A DNA stretch of 64,000 nucleotides. It comes from Thiomicrorhabdus sp965602805 (lineage in GTDB: Bacteria > Pseudomonadota > Gammaproteobacteria > Thiomicrospirales > Thiomicrospiraceae). The notes beneath the pieces were generated by a model. It saw nothing but the letters and a program-made list of their open reading frames with translations, was not told where the DNA came from and did no database searches. Positions 24,735 through 33,075 of the stretch are shown in pieces. The stretch's first letter is position 1; each line of letters starts with the position of its first letter. The stretch lies in contig CBFCZK010000005.1 of the NCBI GenBank assembly GCA_965602805.1, positions 117,934 to 181,933 of the forward strand. The letters are read 5' to 3'. A program made the position numbers and the translations under genes.

Positions 24735-25214
24735 ATGCACGACAATTCTCAAACGAATTCAATAACCCAGCGGCACGCTAAAAAATCATTTTTACTCAGT
24801 AATGAATGGCATGCAAAAGTGGTTGGGCTACTAGCAGGCATCCTCATGATCGCCATCTATCTGTGGATTTCTGTCGGCCTGGTAGAGCTAGTGTTATCGC
24901 TTTACCACGCTTACATAGACGGTTGGGCACATGGCGCTGAGCAGATGATTAAAGATGTGGTCATCATACTGGCTTCATTGGAGTTGATAAGAGTGCTGCA
25001 ATCCTATTTAACGATTGGTAGAGTTAAAGTCACCTTTATCATTGATGTCGCGTTGGTGGTGTTGATTGGAGAGTTGATTAGTTTTTGGTATCGTGATTTT
25101 GATTTAACGGCCGTACTGTCGAGTGTCTTTGTGATTGCCGTTTTAGTGGCTTTGAGAATTGTCACCAGTAAATATTCGCCAGACTGTCATGAGTTGCAAA
25201 GCAAACCTGAGTAG
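24735..25214 (+). CDS. PsiE-like membrane protein
   Basis: About 159 residues with four predicted TM helices, resembling the phosphate-starvation-inducible PsiE family (EQMIKDVVIILASLELIRVLQSYL, VTFIIDVALVVLIGELI). The role of the family is not established. The frame is open from 24696, but ATG 24735 has GGTGG 5 bp before it while the earlier ATG (24705) has no ribosome site and would overlap the palindromic operator, so I prefer 24735. Convergent with the LonH-type protease gene. Confidence 0.75.
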   Translation: MHDNSQTNSITQRHAKKSFLLSNEWHAKVVGLLAGILMIAIYLWISVGLVELVLSLYHAYIDGWAHGAEQMIKDVVIILASLELIRVLQSYLTIGRVKVTFIIDVALVVLIGELISFWYRDFDLTAVLSSVFVIAVLVALRIVTSKYSPDCHELQSKPE

Positions 25215-25254
25215 CTTTTAACAATAGGGTTGGAAATCCAGCGTTAAACTGTTT

Positions 25255-25280
25255 CAAAGCGACCAGGCCTGGTCGCTTTG
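25255..25280. terminator. Extended palindrome CAAAGCG-ACCAGGCCTGGT-CGCTTTG
   Basis: Perfect 26-bp palindrome with the dispersed core at 25262-25273, between convergent PsiE-like and LonH-type genes. A run of eight T follows on the plus strand 11 bp further on. Probable bidirectional terminator. Confidence 0.75.
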
Positions 25281-25326
25281 ATTGTGCTGTTTTTTTTGGA
25301 ACAGTGTTCTCACCAAGTACGTTGTT

Positions 25327-27783
25327 TTAGTGCTTTTTGGGAAGTGTATGCTTATCGTTATCTGCACGGCTATATTGTTCGCGCAGTTCGGTGAATTTTA
25401 AGATGCGCTGTTGAATAATGCCGTTAAAGGAATCTGCTGGATAGAGACCTTTTGCATTGAGCTTACCGGGTGTTATGCCACTCAGTAAAGCCATCACTTC
25501 ATCAATGAACTCAACCGCATAGAGGGTAAACTTGCCGCTTTCAATCGCTTTGACGACATCGGCTTTGAGCATCAAGTGTTTCTTATTGGCGGCAGGGATA
25601 ATGACACCTTGATCTTCGGTTAAGCCACGTGCCTGGCAAAGATCGAAAAAGCCTTCAATTTTTTCATTTACCCCCCCAATCGCCTGAATTTCACCATGCT
25701 GGTTGACAGAGCCGGTCACGGCTAAGCTTTGTTTAAGAGGGAGTTCTGCCAGTGCTGACAATAGAGCACAGAGTTCTGCGGCAGAAGCGCTATCGCCTTC
25801 AATTGTGCCGTAGGACTGCTCAAATACTAAGCTCGCAGACAGCGCTAATGGTTGCTCTTTAGCGTAGCGGTAAGCCAAATAAGCCGAGAGAATCATCACC
25901 CCTTTGGAGTGAATGGCACCCCCAAGTTCAACTTCACGTTCAATATCAATCACCTTGCCGCTGCCTAAACGTGCGGTGGCGGTGATTCTTACTGGACGCC
26001 CAAACGCATAGTCATCCAATTGAATCACACTCAAACCATTCACTTGCGCCACTTTTTCTCCGCTGGTATTGATGAGATAGGTGCCACGTATGGTTTGCTC
26101 TTGAATGCGTTCGCGAATCTGATCCAGGCGGTGACGTCGTGTATCAATCACTTTTTGGACATCCATTTGGCTAATCCGGGTACTACTTGAGGCTTTTGCC
26201 CAGTAATCAGACTCCCTTAACAGGTCTAGTAAACTGCCCATGTGCAGAGAAATTTTCTCTCCATCTTCAGCCATTCTCGAACAGTGTTCAATGACCCGCT
26301 CAACGGCGTTTTTATCTAACGCTAATAAATGATTGTGTTGTTGCAATGTCGCAATCATTCGCGCATACAGTTCAACGCTTTTTTCATCGCGGTCCATATC
26401 TTCGGCAAAATCAGCGGCGACTTTAAACAGCTGGCCGAACTCTGGATCATATTGTTTTAGAAGGTAATAGAGCAAACGATTTCCAGTAAGAATGACTTTG
26501 ACATCCAGTGGAATCGGTTCGGGTTGCAGTGAAATTGTGCTGGCCAGGCTTAAGACTTGTTCCAACGACTCTATTTTGATTTCATGGGCGCGTAAGGTGC
26601 GTTTTAGGCCTTCCCATGAATAGAGCGAAGTCAGAACCTTACGTGCATCTAACACCAAATATCCGCCATTGGCTAGATGTAACGCGCCAGGTTTAATTAA
26701 GGTGAAGTCGGTCAATAAGGTGCCGAACTGGGCAATGTGTTCGATACGTCCGATTAAGTTTTGATAGCTTGGGTTGTCCTCAAAAATAATGGGGGCACCT
26801 TCTGTGGCGCTATTATCGACCAAGACATTGACCTTGTAGTGGCTGAAGAAACCTGGCATCTCGTCATGTTGATTGCCCTTCGATTTCTTCTCAATGGCAT
26901 ATCTATAAAACAACTCAGAATGGTCGATAATATCTTGCTTAATTTTGTCAATGAATTTGATGACATCTTGCAGTGCCTGATACTCGGTCTGCAGTTTTTT
27001 AGCATACTGAGTGATGGTCATTTGAGAGACTTCACGGTTAAGCTGCTTTACTTTTTCGCGGCTAGCTTTCTGCCAAGTAGGAATCTTTAGCAACATCTGC
27101 TTTAATTCATTTTGAATCTCTTCCACCACTTGAGTGATGACTTGCTGTTCTTCTTTGGGTAGCTGATCAAAGTCGTCTGGAGAGATGACCTTGTTGTCTT
27201 TCTTTGGCCCAAGCGTCCAACCGGTTGGGTTACGCAACATAATGATATTGTTTTTTTCTGCTTTATTAGCAATCTCTGCCAGTGCTTTATCTTCCTGCAG
27301 GGAGTATTCATCTTGAATAGCTTGCCTAGAACTTCGATATTCATCACTTTCAAAAGTGGCCGGAATGGCAAGCAAAATATCTTCGATGAATTGATTCATC
27401 TCTTGCTGTAACTTGAGTCCGAGGCCTTTGGGTAACTGTAAAATGGCCGGTTTGTGCGGTTGTTCAAAATTATGGATATAACACCAATCCGTAGGCTCTT
27501 TGGCAAGGGTGGCCTCTTCTTCTAATAACTCTTTAACGGTGGTGTTTTTCCCCAATCCGGGTGAACCCAAGACATAAAGGTTATAGCCTTCATACTGAAT
27601 GCCGATACCAAATTTTAATGCCTCCATCGCGCGCGACTGGCCAAGGTGTTCCGTGATCACTTCCAAGTCATCGGTGCTATTAAATTTTACTTTTGACAGA
27701 TCACAGGTATGGTACAAGGCTTCACTAGCCACTTTTAGGTTTTGCATGAAATCTTGATGGTTGCTTATTACAGACTTACTCAT
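25327..27783 (-). CDS. Lon-related ATP-dependent protease (LonH/YcbZ type)
   Basis: 818-residue cytosolic AAA+ protease. The N-terminal region carries a Walker A (GSPGLGKNT, 73-81) split from the rest of the ATPase by a long coiled-coil insertion (about 150-290). Walker B-like NGGYLVLDARKVL follows, and the C-terminus is a Lon proteolytic domain with catalytic Ser in EGDSAS and Lys in GGVNEKIEGF. This layout fits E. coli YcbZ (LonH) and not classical LonA. The start at 27783 is natural. Standalone, with palindromic repeats on both sides (25262 and 27906). Confidence 0.88.
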   Translation of the reverse strand: MSKSVISNHQDFMQNLKVASEALYHTCDLSKVKFNSTDDLEVITEHLGQSRAMEALKFGIGIQYEGYNLYVLGSPGLGKNTTVKELLEEEATLAKEPTDWCYIHNFEQPHKPAILQLPKGLGLKLQQEMNQFIEDILLAIPATFESDEYRSSRQAIQDEYSLQEDKALAEIANKAEKNNIIMLRNPTGWTLGPKKDNKVISPDDFDQLPKEEQQVITQVVEEIQNELKQMLLKIPTWQKASREKVKQLNREVSQMTITQYAKKLQTEYQALQDVIKFIDKIKQDIIDHSELFYRYAIEKKSKGNQHDEMPGFFSHYKVNVLVDNSATEGAPIIFEDNPSYQNLIGRIEHIAQFGTLLTDFTLIKPGALHLANGGYLVLDARKVLTSLYSWEGLKRTLRAHEIKIESLEQVLSLASTISLQPEPIPLDVKVILTGNRLLYYLLKQYDPEFGQLFKVAADFAEDMDRDEKSVELYARMIATLQQHNHLLALDKNAVERVIEHCSRMAEDGEKISLHMGSLLDLLRESDYWAKASSSTRISQMDVQKVIDTRRHRLDQIRERIQEQTIRGTYLINTSGEKVAQVNGLSVIQLDDYAFGRPVRITATARLGSGKVIDIEREVELGGAIHSKGVMILSAYLAYRYAKEQPLALSASLVFEQSYGTIEGDSASAAELCALLSALAELPLKQSLAVTGSVNQHGEIQAIGGVNEKIEGFFDLCQARGLTEDQGVIIPAANKKHLMLKADVVKAIESGKFTLYAVEFIDEVMALLSGITPGKLNAKGLYPADSFNGIIQQRILKFTELREQYSRADNDKHTLPKKH

Positions 27784-27905
27784 TCACGGCTCCAATCCGG
27801 TCCATTAATCTAACAATTAAAACATCAAGATAACATTCCCAGTGTTTTTTTAAATTCTAATCCTAAATTGCCCGAGTTGTAAGGGTTATCTACAAAAACA
27901 CAGTG

Positions 27906-27917
27906 ACCAGGCCTGGT
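27906..27917. repeat. ACCAGGCCTGGT palindrome (intergenic)
   Basis: Exact copy between the LonH-type gene start and the EamA gene 3' end (both minus strand), 55 bp past the EamA stop. No arm extension. Confidence 0.9.
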
Positions 27918-27971
27918 GGGATCAAAAAGAGGTGTTTTAAAAGCGCCACAGCACCTTTATCCAAAGGAATC

Positions 27972-28901
27972 TTAAGTTTTTAAGGCTGTCTTACGATGCT
28001 GATTACGACCCACTAGTACCAAGCCCAAGCCACCAATCATTAATGTAGCAGCAATTATAAAGCGCAAGGTAATGGGTTCATCAATCAACCATGCTGCACC
28101 AAAGGCCGCTAACAAAGGCACTAACAGTTGGGCGGCTGACGCCAAGCTGGAGGAGATTCTGGGCAAGGCTTTATACCAAAGGATATAACCCAAAGAAGAG
28201 GTGATGCCGCCAGAGAATACCGCCATGCCAATCCCCGTCGGGGTTAAATGTATGTGCTCGATAAACACTAGGCTCAGCAGGCTGGCTAAAAAAACCATGG
28301 GTAAAGTGCGATAAAAATTATAGGCGGTATCTCTCAATGGACTCAGAGATCGTCGGCCATTCAAACTATAAAGCGCCCAGGTATAGGCTGAGACCACCAC
28401 CATCAACAATCCCCACCAAGAGGGCGTAGTCAGCTTAGGGTAGACCAAGTACAAGAGCCCGATTAAGGCTAAGGCTGCACCGAACCATTCCGCACCATGT
28501 AATTTATCGCCATTGCGCAGCGCATAGCTAATCATGGTCAATTGCACCACCGCCGCCAGTAACAGAGCACCAGTGGCGGTGCTGATTTCGACATAGCCGT
28601 AAGAGAAGGTGATGGCGTAAACAAATAAAATAAATGCCGCTTTCCAGCTGCCTTTTCTGTCGGTGTTAAGCGTAGTCTGCGGGTTATTCATTTTGCGCTG
28701 ACGACGGGTTTGTTGCCAGCTCATCCAACTCATGACCGCAAACAGCATGGCCGCCCCAGAGCCAAGTCGCAAGCTGGTGAAACTCACCGGATCAATCCAA
28801 CCACCCTCTAAAGCCCAGCGACAAAGAATGGCATTAGTGGCAAAAGCGATCATCGCCAGTAAGGTGAATAGGGTCGTTTGGGCAAACAGGGCGGGGGTCA
28901 T
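27972..28901 (-). CDS. DMT-superfamily (EamA) transporter
   Basis: Inner-membrane permease of 309 residues with ten predicted TM helices in two EamA repeats (second repeat starting near WWGLLMVVVSAYTWALYSL). Members export amino acids or other small metabolites; the substrate cannot be predicted. A positively charged loop (RRQRKMNN) follows the second helix. Single gene on the minus strand. Confidence 0.85.
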   Translation of the reverse strand: MTPALFAQTTLFTLLAMIAFATNAILCRWALEGGWIDPVSFTSLRLGSGAAMLFAVMSWMSWQQTRRQRKMNNPQTTLNTDRKGSWKAAFILFVYAITFSYGYVEISTATGALLLAAVVQLTMISYALRNGDKLHGAEWFGAALALIGLLYLVYPKLTTPSWWGLLMVVVSAYTWALYSLNGRRSLSPLRDTAYNFYRTLPMVFLASLLSLVFIEHIHLTPTGIGMAVFSGGITSSLGYILWYKALPRISSSLASAAQLLVPLLAAFGAAWLIDEPITLRFIIAATLMIGGLGLVLVGRNQHRKTALKT

Positions 28902-29031
28902 AAAAATCCAATGAGATTGACTGCAAAAATGCTTGGCTATTTTATCCTAGCGTAAGGGTAAGCAAAGGGTTTTGTCATGGCTCTGTTCGCGTTTTTAACG
29001 AGGGTGTAGAGGGCTGTTAAAGGCCAGAAAA

Positions 29032-29643
29032 TTAAAGAGGCTTTTCCGCTGATTTGAACCTGGATTTTCTGCCCCATCGGCTATGAAGCAGCAGAGCCAT
29101 GATCGAACCGATCATGGCGTAGGCGATGTCTTTTTGTGCATCCCAAATGTCCCCCTGGGTGATTTTCTCTGAACAGAGTTCGTCTGGCAATGTGCAAAAC
29201 AGTTCCATGCTGATCCACTCAAGCACTTCATACCAAGCCCCGACGCTACTAATGAATAAAAACGCAATCAGATAGCTTAATTTTTTAGAGAAACCCTGGT
29301 GGTAAAAAATTTCAAAAAATGCCGAGAATACCATCAAACCGAACAGCAAGTGGACGACTTGGTCGTAGTAGTTTCGTTGCCAGCCAAACCAGTCTGAAAA
29401 CCAGGTGAAATACGTCATGGTCGTGTAAGTCATGTGCGCACCAAACAGATGCAGAATAACAAATACGGTCAGGCTGAGGAAGGTTGCGTCGTTAAAGTGA
29501 TACTGTTTGTCGAGCCAAAGCACTATGGGAAAGATCGTCACCACCAGAACGTTCTCCAGCGCCCATATACCAGGATCGACCGGGTTAAAGGCCAGTGCCA
29601 CCCAGAACATAACAAAAATAACCACCAGCGTTTTTTTAAACAT
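29032..29643 (-). CDS. DUF2238 membrane protein (YjdF-like)
   Basis: 203 residues with about six TM helices. The conserved polar motifs of the family are visible within the membrane region: DQVVHLLFG, WYEVLEW and GDIWDAQKDIAYAMIG. The function is unknown to me; conserved Asp, His and Glu in membrane segments suggest an integral-membrane enzyme or carrier. Single gene, with a short basic tail (RWGRKSRFK). Confidence 0.85.
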   Translation of the reverse strand: MFKKTLVVIFVMFWVALAFNPVDPGIWALENVLVVTIFPIVLWLDKQYHFNDATFLSLTVFVILHLFGAHMTYTTMTYFTWFSDWFGWQRNYYDQVVHLLFGLMVFSAFFEIFYHQGFSKKLSYLIAFLFISSVGAWYEVLEWISMELFCTLPDELCSEKITQGDIWDAQKDIAYAMIGSIMALLLHSRWGRKSRFKSAEKPL

Positions 29644-29948
29644 AATAGTAAGCAGCTTCGCGTGAGTGCAATCGCCCTGAGTGATCTGGCAGACCTACTC
29701 AACAGAACGATTGCGATAATGTACGATCAAAGTTAGATGTGTTGTTTGTAACCTGATATGGATTGTACAGTTCGTCAGCTAAGTTGCAAAGGGGGTGTTT
29801 TTGTAACACAAAATAGTCACAGGAAAGATAAATAAGAAAAATGGCAGGACTTCTGAGATTAAAAGGCGTCACTAACCGCATAAATTAACAGGCTAGCGTT
29901 GCCTTTCCCCTAAGGCTATTCGTATCAACATTAAAGACTTGCTTTGGG
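29644..29948. other. Gene-free gap
   Basis: About 305 bp between two minus-strand genes. I see a small hairpin, GTGTT-TTTGT-AACAC, near 29793-29807, a G5 tract before it, and nothing that I can call a gene or repeat. Confidence 0.5.
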
Positions 29949-30194
29949 CTATCCCGCGATAATAAGCAAAGCGAGGTAGGGAGTGACATTGAAGACCAGA
30001 AAAAGTAATTTAAATAAACCGAGAAAACTGTACATAATCACGGTGAATTTTCCTCTTGGAATCGGAAACCAGACACTTTGTATGCGATAGACTAAATCTG
30101 GCGCAAACATAAAGAAACCTGTCCATAATATAAGAATGCCACCATTGAGAATGCTGCTCCACATAAAAAAATCGGTCAGTGTTTGTAACGCCAT
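29949..30194 (-). CDS. Small DUF6868-like membrane protein
   Basis: 81 residues with two predicted TM helices (about 15-35 and 52-78) separated by a basic loop (YRIQSVWFPIPRGKF). The arrangement (LTDFFMWSSILNGGILI, then FLGLFKLLFLVFNVTPYLALLI) matches what I remember of the DUF6868 family of short proteobacterial membrane proteins; the function is unknown. Alone on the minus strand, upstream of a palindrome-rich gap. Confidence 0.7.
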   Translation of the reverse strand: MALQTLTDFFMWSSILNGGILILWTGFFMFAPDLVYRIQSVWFPIPRGKFTVIMYSFLGLFKLLFLVFNVTPYLALLIIAG

Positions 30195-30305
30195 ATGTTT
30201 TCCTTCTTGAATTCACATATAAAGTCTGCCAGGGGATTTTACTTAAAAACTACCAATCTATTGTAGACTAACATCCTATATCATGTATCAACAAGACAAA
30301 TTAAA

Positions 30306-30340
30306 TACTACAAAAGTAGTAACCTACTAGGCCTGGTAGG
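30306..30340. repeat. Hairpin plus one-mismatch palindrome CCTACTAGGCCTGGTAGG
   Basis: A perfect TACTAC-AAAA-GTAGTA hairpin (30306-30321) is directly followed by an 18-bp near-palindrome (30323-30340) containing ACTAGGCCTGGT, a variant of the dispersed core with paired arms CCTAC/GTAGG. Confidence 0.6.
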
Positions 30341-30388
30341 ATTAATTTACACAGAGTTTAATATATTGATTAAGTCTGACTAGAGTGA

Positions 30389-30580
30389 TTCGTAGCGGCT
30401 TTGGATATCGAAAGAGCGCATAGCGTCGTTAAAATGCTCAAAGAGGTCGCTGAATCACAGCAATTTGCGATTATTATGGTCATTCATGATGAGTGACTGC
30501 ACGGTTATTGCGATAAGATTTTGAATATTGCAGAGGGTAAGATTGAGGTCACGCATGCTTCTGAGCATGAGGTTATTTAA
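30389..30580 (+). pseudogene. C-terminal remnant of an ABC-transporter ATPase
   Basis: Frame 30392-30580 reads FVAALDIERAHSVV (D-loop and following helix), then AIIMVIHDE (H-loop), then an in-frame TGA at 30494-30496, then CDKILNIAEGKIEVTH and a normal stop. No Walker A or signature motif exists upstream, where the D-loop is preceded by stop codons. It is the decayed 3' end of an ABC ATPase gene. The MITE copy 3 is inserted exactly at its end, and the target duplication includes its TAA. Confidence 0.7.
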
Positions 30581-30581
30581 T

Positions 30582-30740
30582 GAGACCTTTGCACGAGTGG
30601 CTTCACAAATAAAAATGGTTAAAAATCGCCTAAATTTCGTTCTAAAACTTGCCAATAGCCAGCTATTACCTACGTTTTACGCCTTATTTAGACAATTTTT
30701 ACCTCATTTTTCTCTCGCGCCCCACTCGTGCAAAGGTCTC
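30582..30740. mobile_element. MITE copy 3 (159 bp) with 5-bp target duplication
   Basis: Same 18-bp perfect inverted ends as copies 1 and 2, and the same internal orientation as copy 1, with a degenerate centre (CAATAGCCAGCTATTA). It is flanked on both sides by TTAAT (30577-30581 and 30741-30745), a clear target-site duplication. It lies 145 bp upstream of hemF. No transposase. Confidence 0.88.
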
Positions 30741-30890
30741 TTAATGTATTTTTATACAATTCTCGTTATTGATTGCCTGACTATTTTTCACTAATAGGCT
30801 ACTTTAAACTAAAGCTACTACATAGCGCCTAGCTGGTTTTCTGCGTTAATTGGGAATAGAATAGGCGTATTCATTTTTAAAGGATTTCTC

Positions 30891-31847
30891 ATGTCAGACA
30901 CCACTGTTAATGTTCAAGCTGTAAAGAAGTATTTACTCAGCCTGCAAGATGATATTTGTCGTCAGCTCGGCGCAGAAGATGGTTCAAAGGAATTTATCGT
31001 TGACGAGTGGCAGCGAGAAGGCGAAGAAGGTGTGATGCGCCTGACTGGCGGTGGTCGTACCCGTGTGATGGAAGGCGGTGACGTCATTGAAAAAGGCGGA
31101 GTTAACTTCTCACATGTCAGAGGCCAAAACTTACCGCCCTCCGCTACGGCACATCGCCCTGAATTAGCGGGACGTTCTTTTCAAGCTTTAGGCGTTTCTC
31201 TGGTCATTCATCCGCGTAACCCTTACGTACCAACTTCTCATGCTAATGTGCGTCTATTTATCGCCGAAAAAGAGGGTGAAGCGCCGGTTTGGTGGTTTGG
31301 CGGTGGATTTGATTTAACCCCTTATTATCCTTTTGAGGATGATGTTGTGCATTGGCATTTACAGTCAAAAGATGCCTGTGAAGGTTTTGGCAGTGAAATT
31401 TATCCCAAATATAAAGAGTGGTGTGATGAATATTTTTATCTGAAACACCGAGATGAGACACGCGGTGTCGGTGGCCTGTTTTTTGATGATTTAAATGCAG
31501 AGACATTTGGTTGGGATTTTGATAAATGTTTCAGTTTTATGCAATCGGTGGGTAATCATTTTATTGAAGCCTATCGTCCGATTGTCGCACGCCGTAAAAC
31601 AATGACTTATGGCGAACGTCAAAAAGAGTTCCAGCTGTATCGTCGTGGCCGTTACGCAGAGTTTAACCTGGCGTTTGATCGTGGCACTATCTTTGGATTG
31701 CAAACTGGCGGGCGCACCGAGTCTATCTTAATGTCGATGCCTCCCGTAGTGACGTGGAAATATGATTACCAGCCAGAACCGGGAACAGAAGAGTCTGAAA
31801 TCTATAATTTTCTAACGCCCAAAAATTGGTTGGCAGAGTTAGGTTAG
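30891..31847 (+). CDS. hemF: Oxygen-dependent coproporphyrinogen III oxidase
   Basis: Converts coproporphyrinogen III to protoporphyrinogen IX in haem biosynthesis, using O2; cytosolic homodimer. The 318-residue sequence shows the family signature HPRNPYVPTSHANVR, the motif GGGFDLTPYYPFEDD, and LFFDDLNAETFGWDF. The ATG at 30891 follows AAAGGATTTCTC. hslR begins 3 bp after the hemF stop, so the two are cotranscribed. The use of the aerobic enzyme fits a microaerobic or aerobic lifestyle. Confidence 0.96.
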   Translation: MSDTTVNVQAVKKYLLSLQDDICRQLGAEDGSKEFIVDEWQREGEEGVMRLTGGGRTRVMEGGDVIEKGGVNFSHVRGQNLPPSATAHRPELAGRSFQALGVSLVIHPRNPYVPTSHANVRLFIAEKEGEAPVWWFGGGFDLTPYYPFEDDVVHWHLQSKDACEGFGSEIYPKYKEWCDEYFYLKHRDETRGVGGLFFDDLNAETFGWDFDKCFSFMQSVGNHFIEAYRPIVARRKTMTYGERQKEFQLYRRGRYAEFNLAFDRGTIFGLQTGGRTESILMSMPPVVTWKYDYQPEPGTEESEIYNFLTPKNWLAELG

Positions 31848-31850
31848 TCG

Positions 31851-32228
31851 ATGGATAAATTACGCGTTGATAAATGGCTATGGGCAGCTCGTTTCTTTAG
31901 AACACGTGGCGTTGCTTTGGAGGCTCTTAAAGGTGGAAAAATTGAGTTGAATAGCTCAAAACCCAAGCCGAGTAAAACCTTAATGGTCGGTGATAAGCTT
32001 AAAATCACACAAGTACATCGCAAGATTGAAGTCACGGTTTTAGTGGTCAGCGATAAACGCGGTTCAGCAGAGATTGCCCAAACGCTTTATCAACTAGACA
32101 ATGAAGTCTTAAATCAGACTAAACCATCGGCCAATATGGCGTTGGTAGGTTACCGTGAAAAGGGCGCAGGCCGCCCGACCAAACGTGATCGACGCAAAAT
32201 AAATGACTACCAAACTTCTGATAATTAA
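31851..32228 (+). CDS. hslR: Hsp15, ribosome-associated heat-shock S4 protein
   Basis: 125 residues with an N-terminal S4 RNA-binding domain (RVDKWLWAARFFRTRGVALEALKGGKIELN) and a basic C-terminal tail (GRPTKRDRRK). In E. coli Hsp15 binds free 50S subunits carrying a nascent peptidyl-tRNA and helps recycle stalled complexes. The start at 31851 lies 3 bp after hemF, and the family N-terminus is well matched. Confidence 0.92.
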   Translation: MDKLRVDKWLWAARFFRTRGVALEALKGGKIELNSSKPKPSKTLMVGDKLKITQVHRKIEVTVLVVSDKRGSAEIAQTLYQLDNEVLNQTKPSANMALVGYREKGAGRPTKRDRRKINDYQTSDN

Positions 32229-32278
32229 GTAAAATGCCGTAAAGTACAAAATTAACTTATCCAAAAGGGAGCTTTAAT

Positions 32279-32968
32279 ATGAAAAAATTAATCTTATCTG
32301 CCATTCTTGGTTCAGCGGTGGCACTTCCATCAATCGCTTCAGCTAGCTCTGCTGAAGGCGTTGGTGTTGGTATTAACTACGGCATGTTTTCAGGGCCAAC
32401 TTTGGAGCTGAGCTATCCGTTGACAGATACTCTGCAAGTACGTGGTGCCTTATCAGGTGGGATGGGGTTAAGTGAAACTTCTTCTGACACTGATATTGAT
32501 TATAAAGTTGAAGCGGATGGTGGTATTAACCGTTTGGCTTTAGATTATCATCCGTTTTCCAATGGCTTCTTTTTATCGGGCGGTTATGCAGTTAATTCGT
32601 TTAACTTAAAGACTAATGGGTCTGTTGCTGCAGGGAATACGTTTGATATCGGTAATGACACCTATACAGCTACAACGGATGTTTCTTTAGCAGGAAAACT
32701 TGACTGGGATAGTGGTGCAACTTTGAGTTTAGGTTGGGGGCATTCACCTTCAGAAGGATTGGGCTTCTTAATTGAATTAGGTGCGATTTTTACGGGTGCT
32801 GGGGATGTTGCTTTGGCGGGTACCGGTACTGTTGATGGTGTTGTGGATGTGGCTACGGATCCCACCGTTCAAGACTCTATTCGTGCAGAAGAAGCTAAGT
32901 TGCAAAATGATGTAGGAGACTATGACTTCCTACCAATCTTACAAGCGGGTGTGACTTACCGTTTCTAA
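32279..32968 (+). CDS. Outer-membrane beta-barrel protein, function unknown
   Basis: 229 residues with a signal peptide ending ASA (about residue 22) and alternating amphipathic strands rich in Gly, Thr and aromatic residues, ending in ...VTYRF with C-terminal Phe as typical for barrels inserted by the BAM complex. The size suggests an 8-strand barrel. A strong ribosome site (AAAAGGGAGC) precedes the ATG, and a strong intrinsic terminator follows, so it is probably a well-expressed single gene. No specific family is recognised. Confidence 0.8.
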   Translation: MKKLILSAILGSAVALPSIASASSAEGVGVGINYGMFSGPTLELSYPLTDTLQVRGALSGGMGLSETSSDTDIDYKVEADGGINRLALDYHPFSNGFFLSGGYAVNSFNLKTNGSVAAGNTFDIGNDTYTATTDVSLAGKLDWDSGATLSLGWGHSPSEGLGFLIELGAIFTGAGDVALAGTGTVDGVVDVATDPTVQDSIRAEEAKLQNDVGDYDFLPILQAGVTYRF

Positions 32969-33018
32969 GCTCTGACTTAAATTACGATGGCTAACTTAAC
33001 ATCGCGATTTTCAGACAC

Positions 33019-33046
33019 AAAAAAGCCCGCAATTGCGGGCTTTTTT
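33019..33046. terminator. Intrinsic terminator (AAAAAAGCCCGC-AATT-GCGGGCTTTTTT)
   Basis: Perfect GC-rich stem with A-run and T-run on opposite sides, between the convergent outer-membrane protein and prk genes; it acts in both directions. Confidence 0.95.
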
Positions 33047-33075
33047 ATTGGACGCGAATCCATTCAAAACAAAGC

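Noticed and set aside
29699..29881. 60-codon minus-strand ORF in the gap near 29.8 kb
   Set aside because: No ribosome site, no recognisable domain, irregular composition; most likely chance.
30010..30216. Alternative frame overlapping the DUF6868-like gene
   Set aside because: The DUF6868-like frame has coherent TM helices and motifs; this one looks like its shadow.
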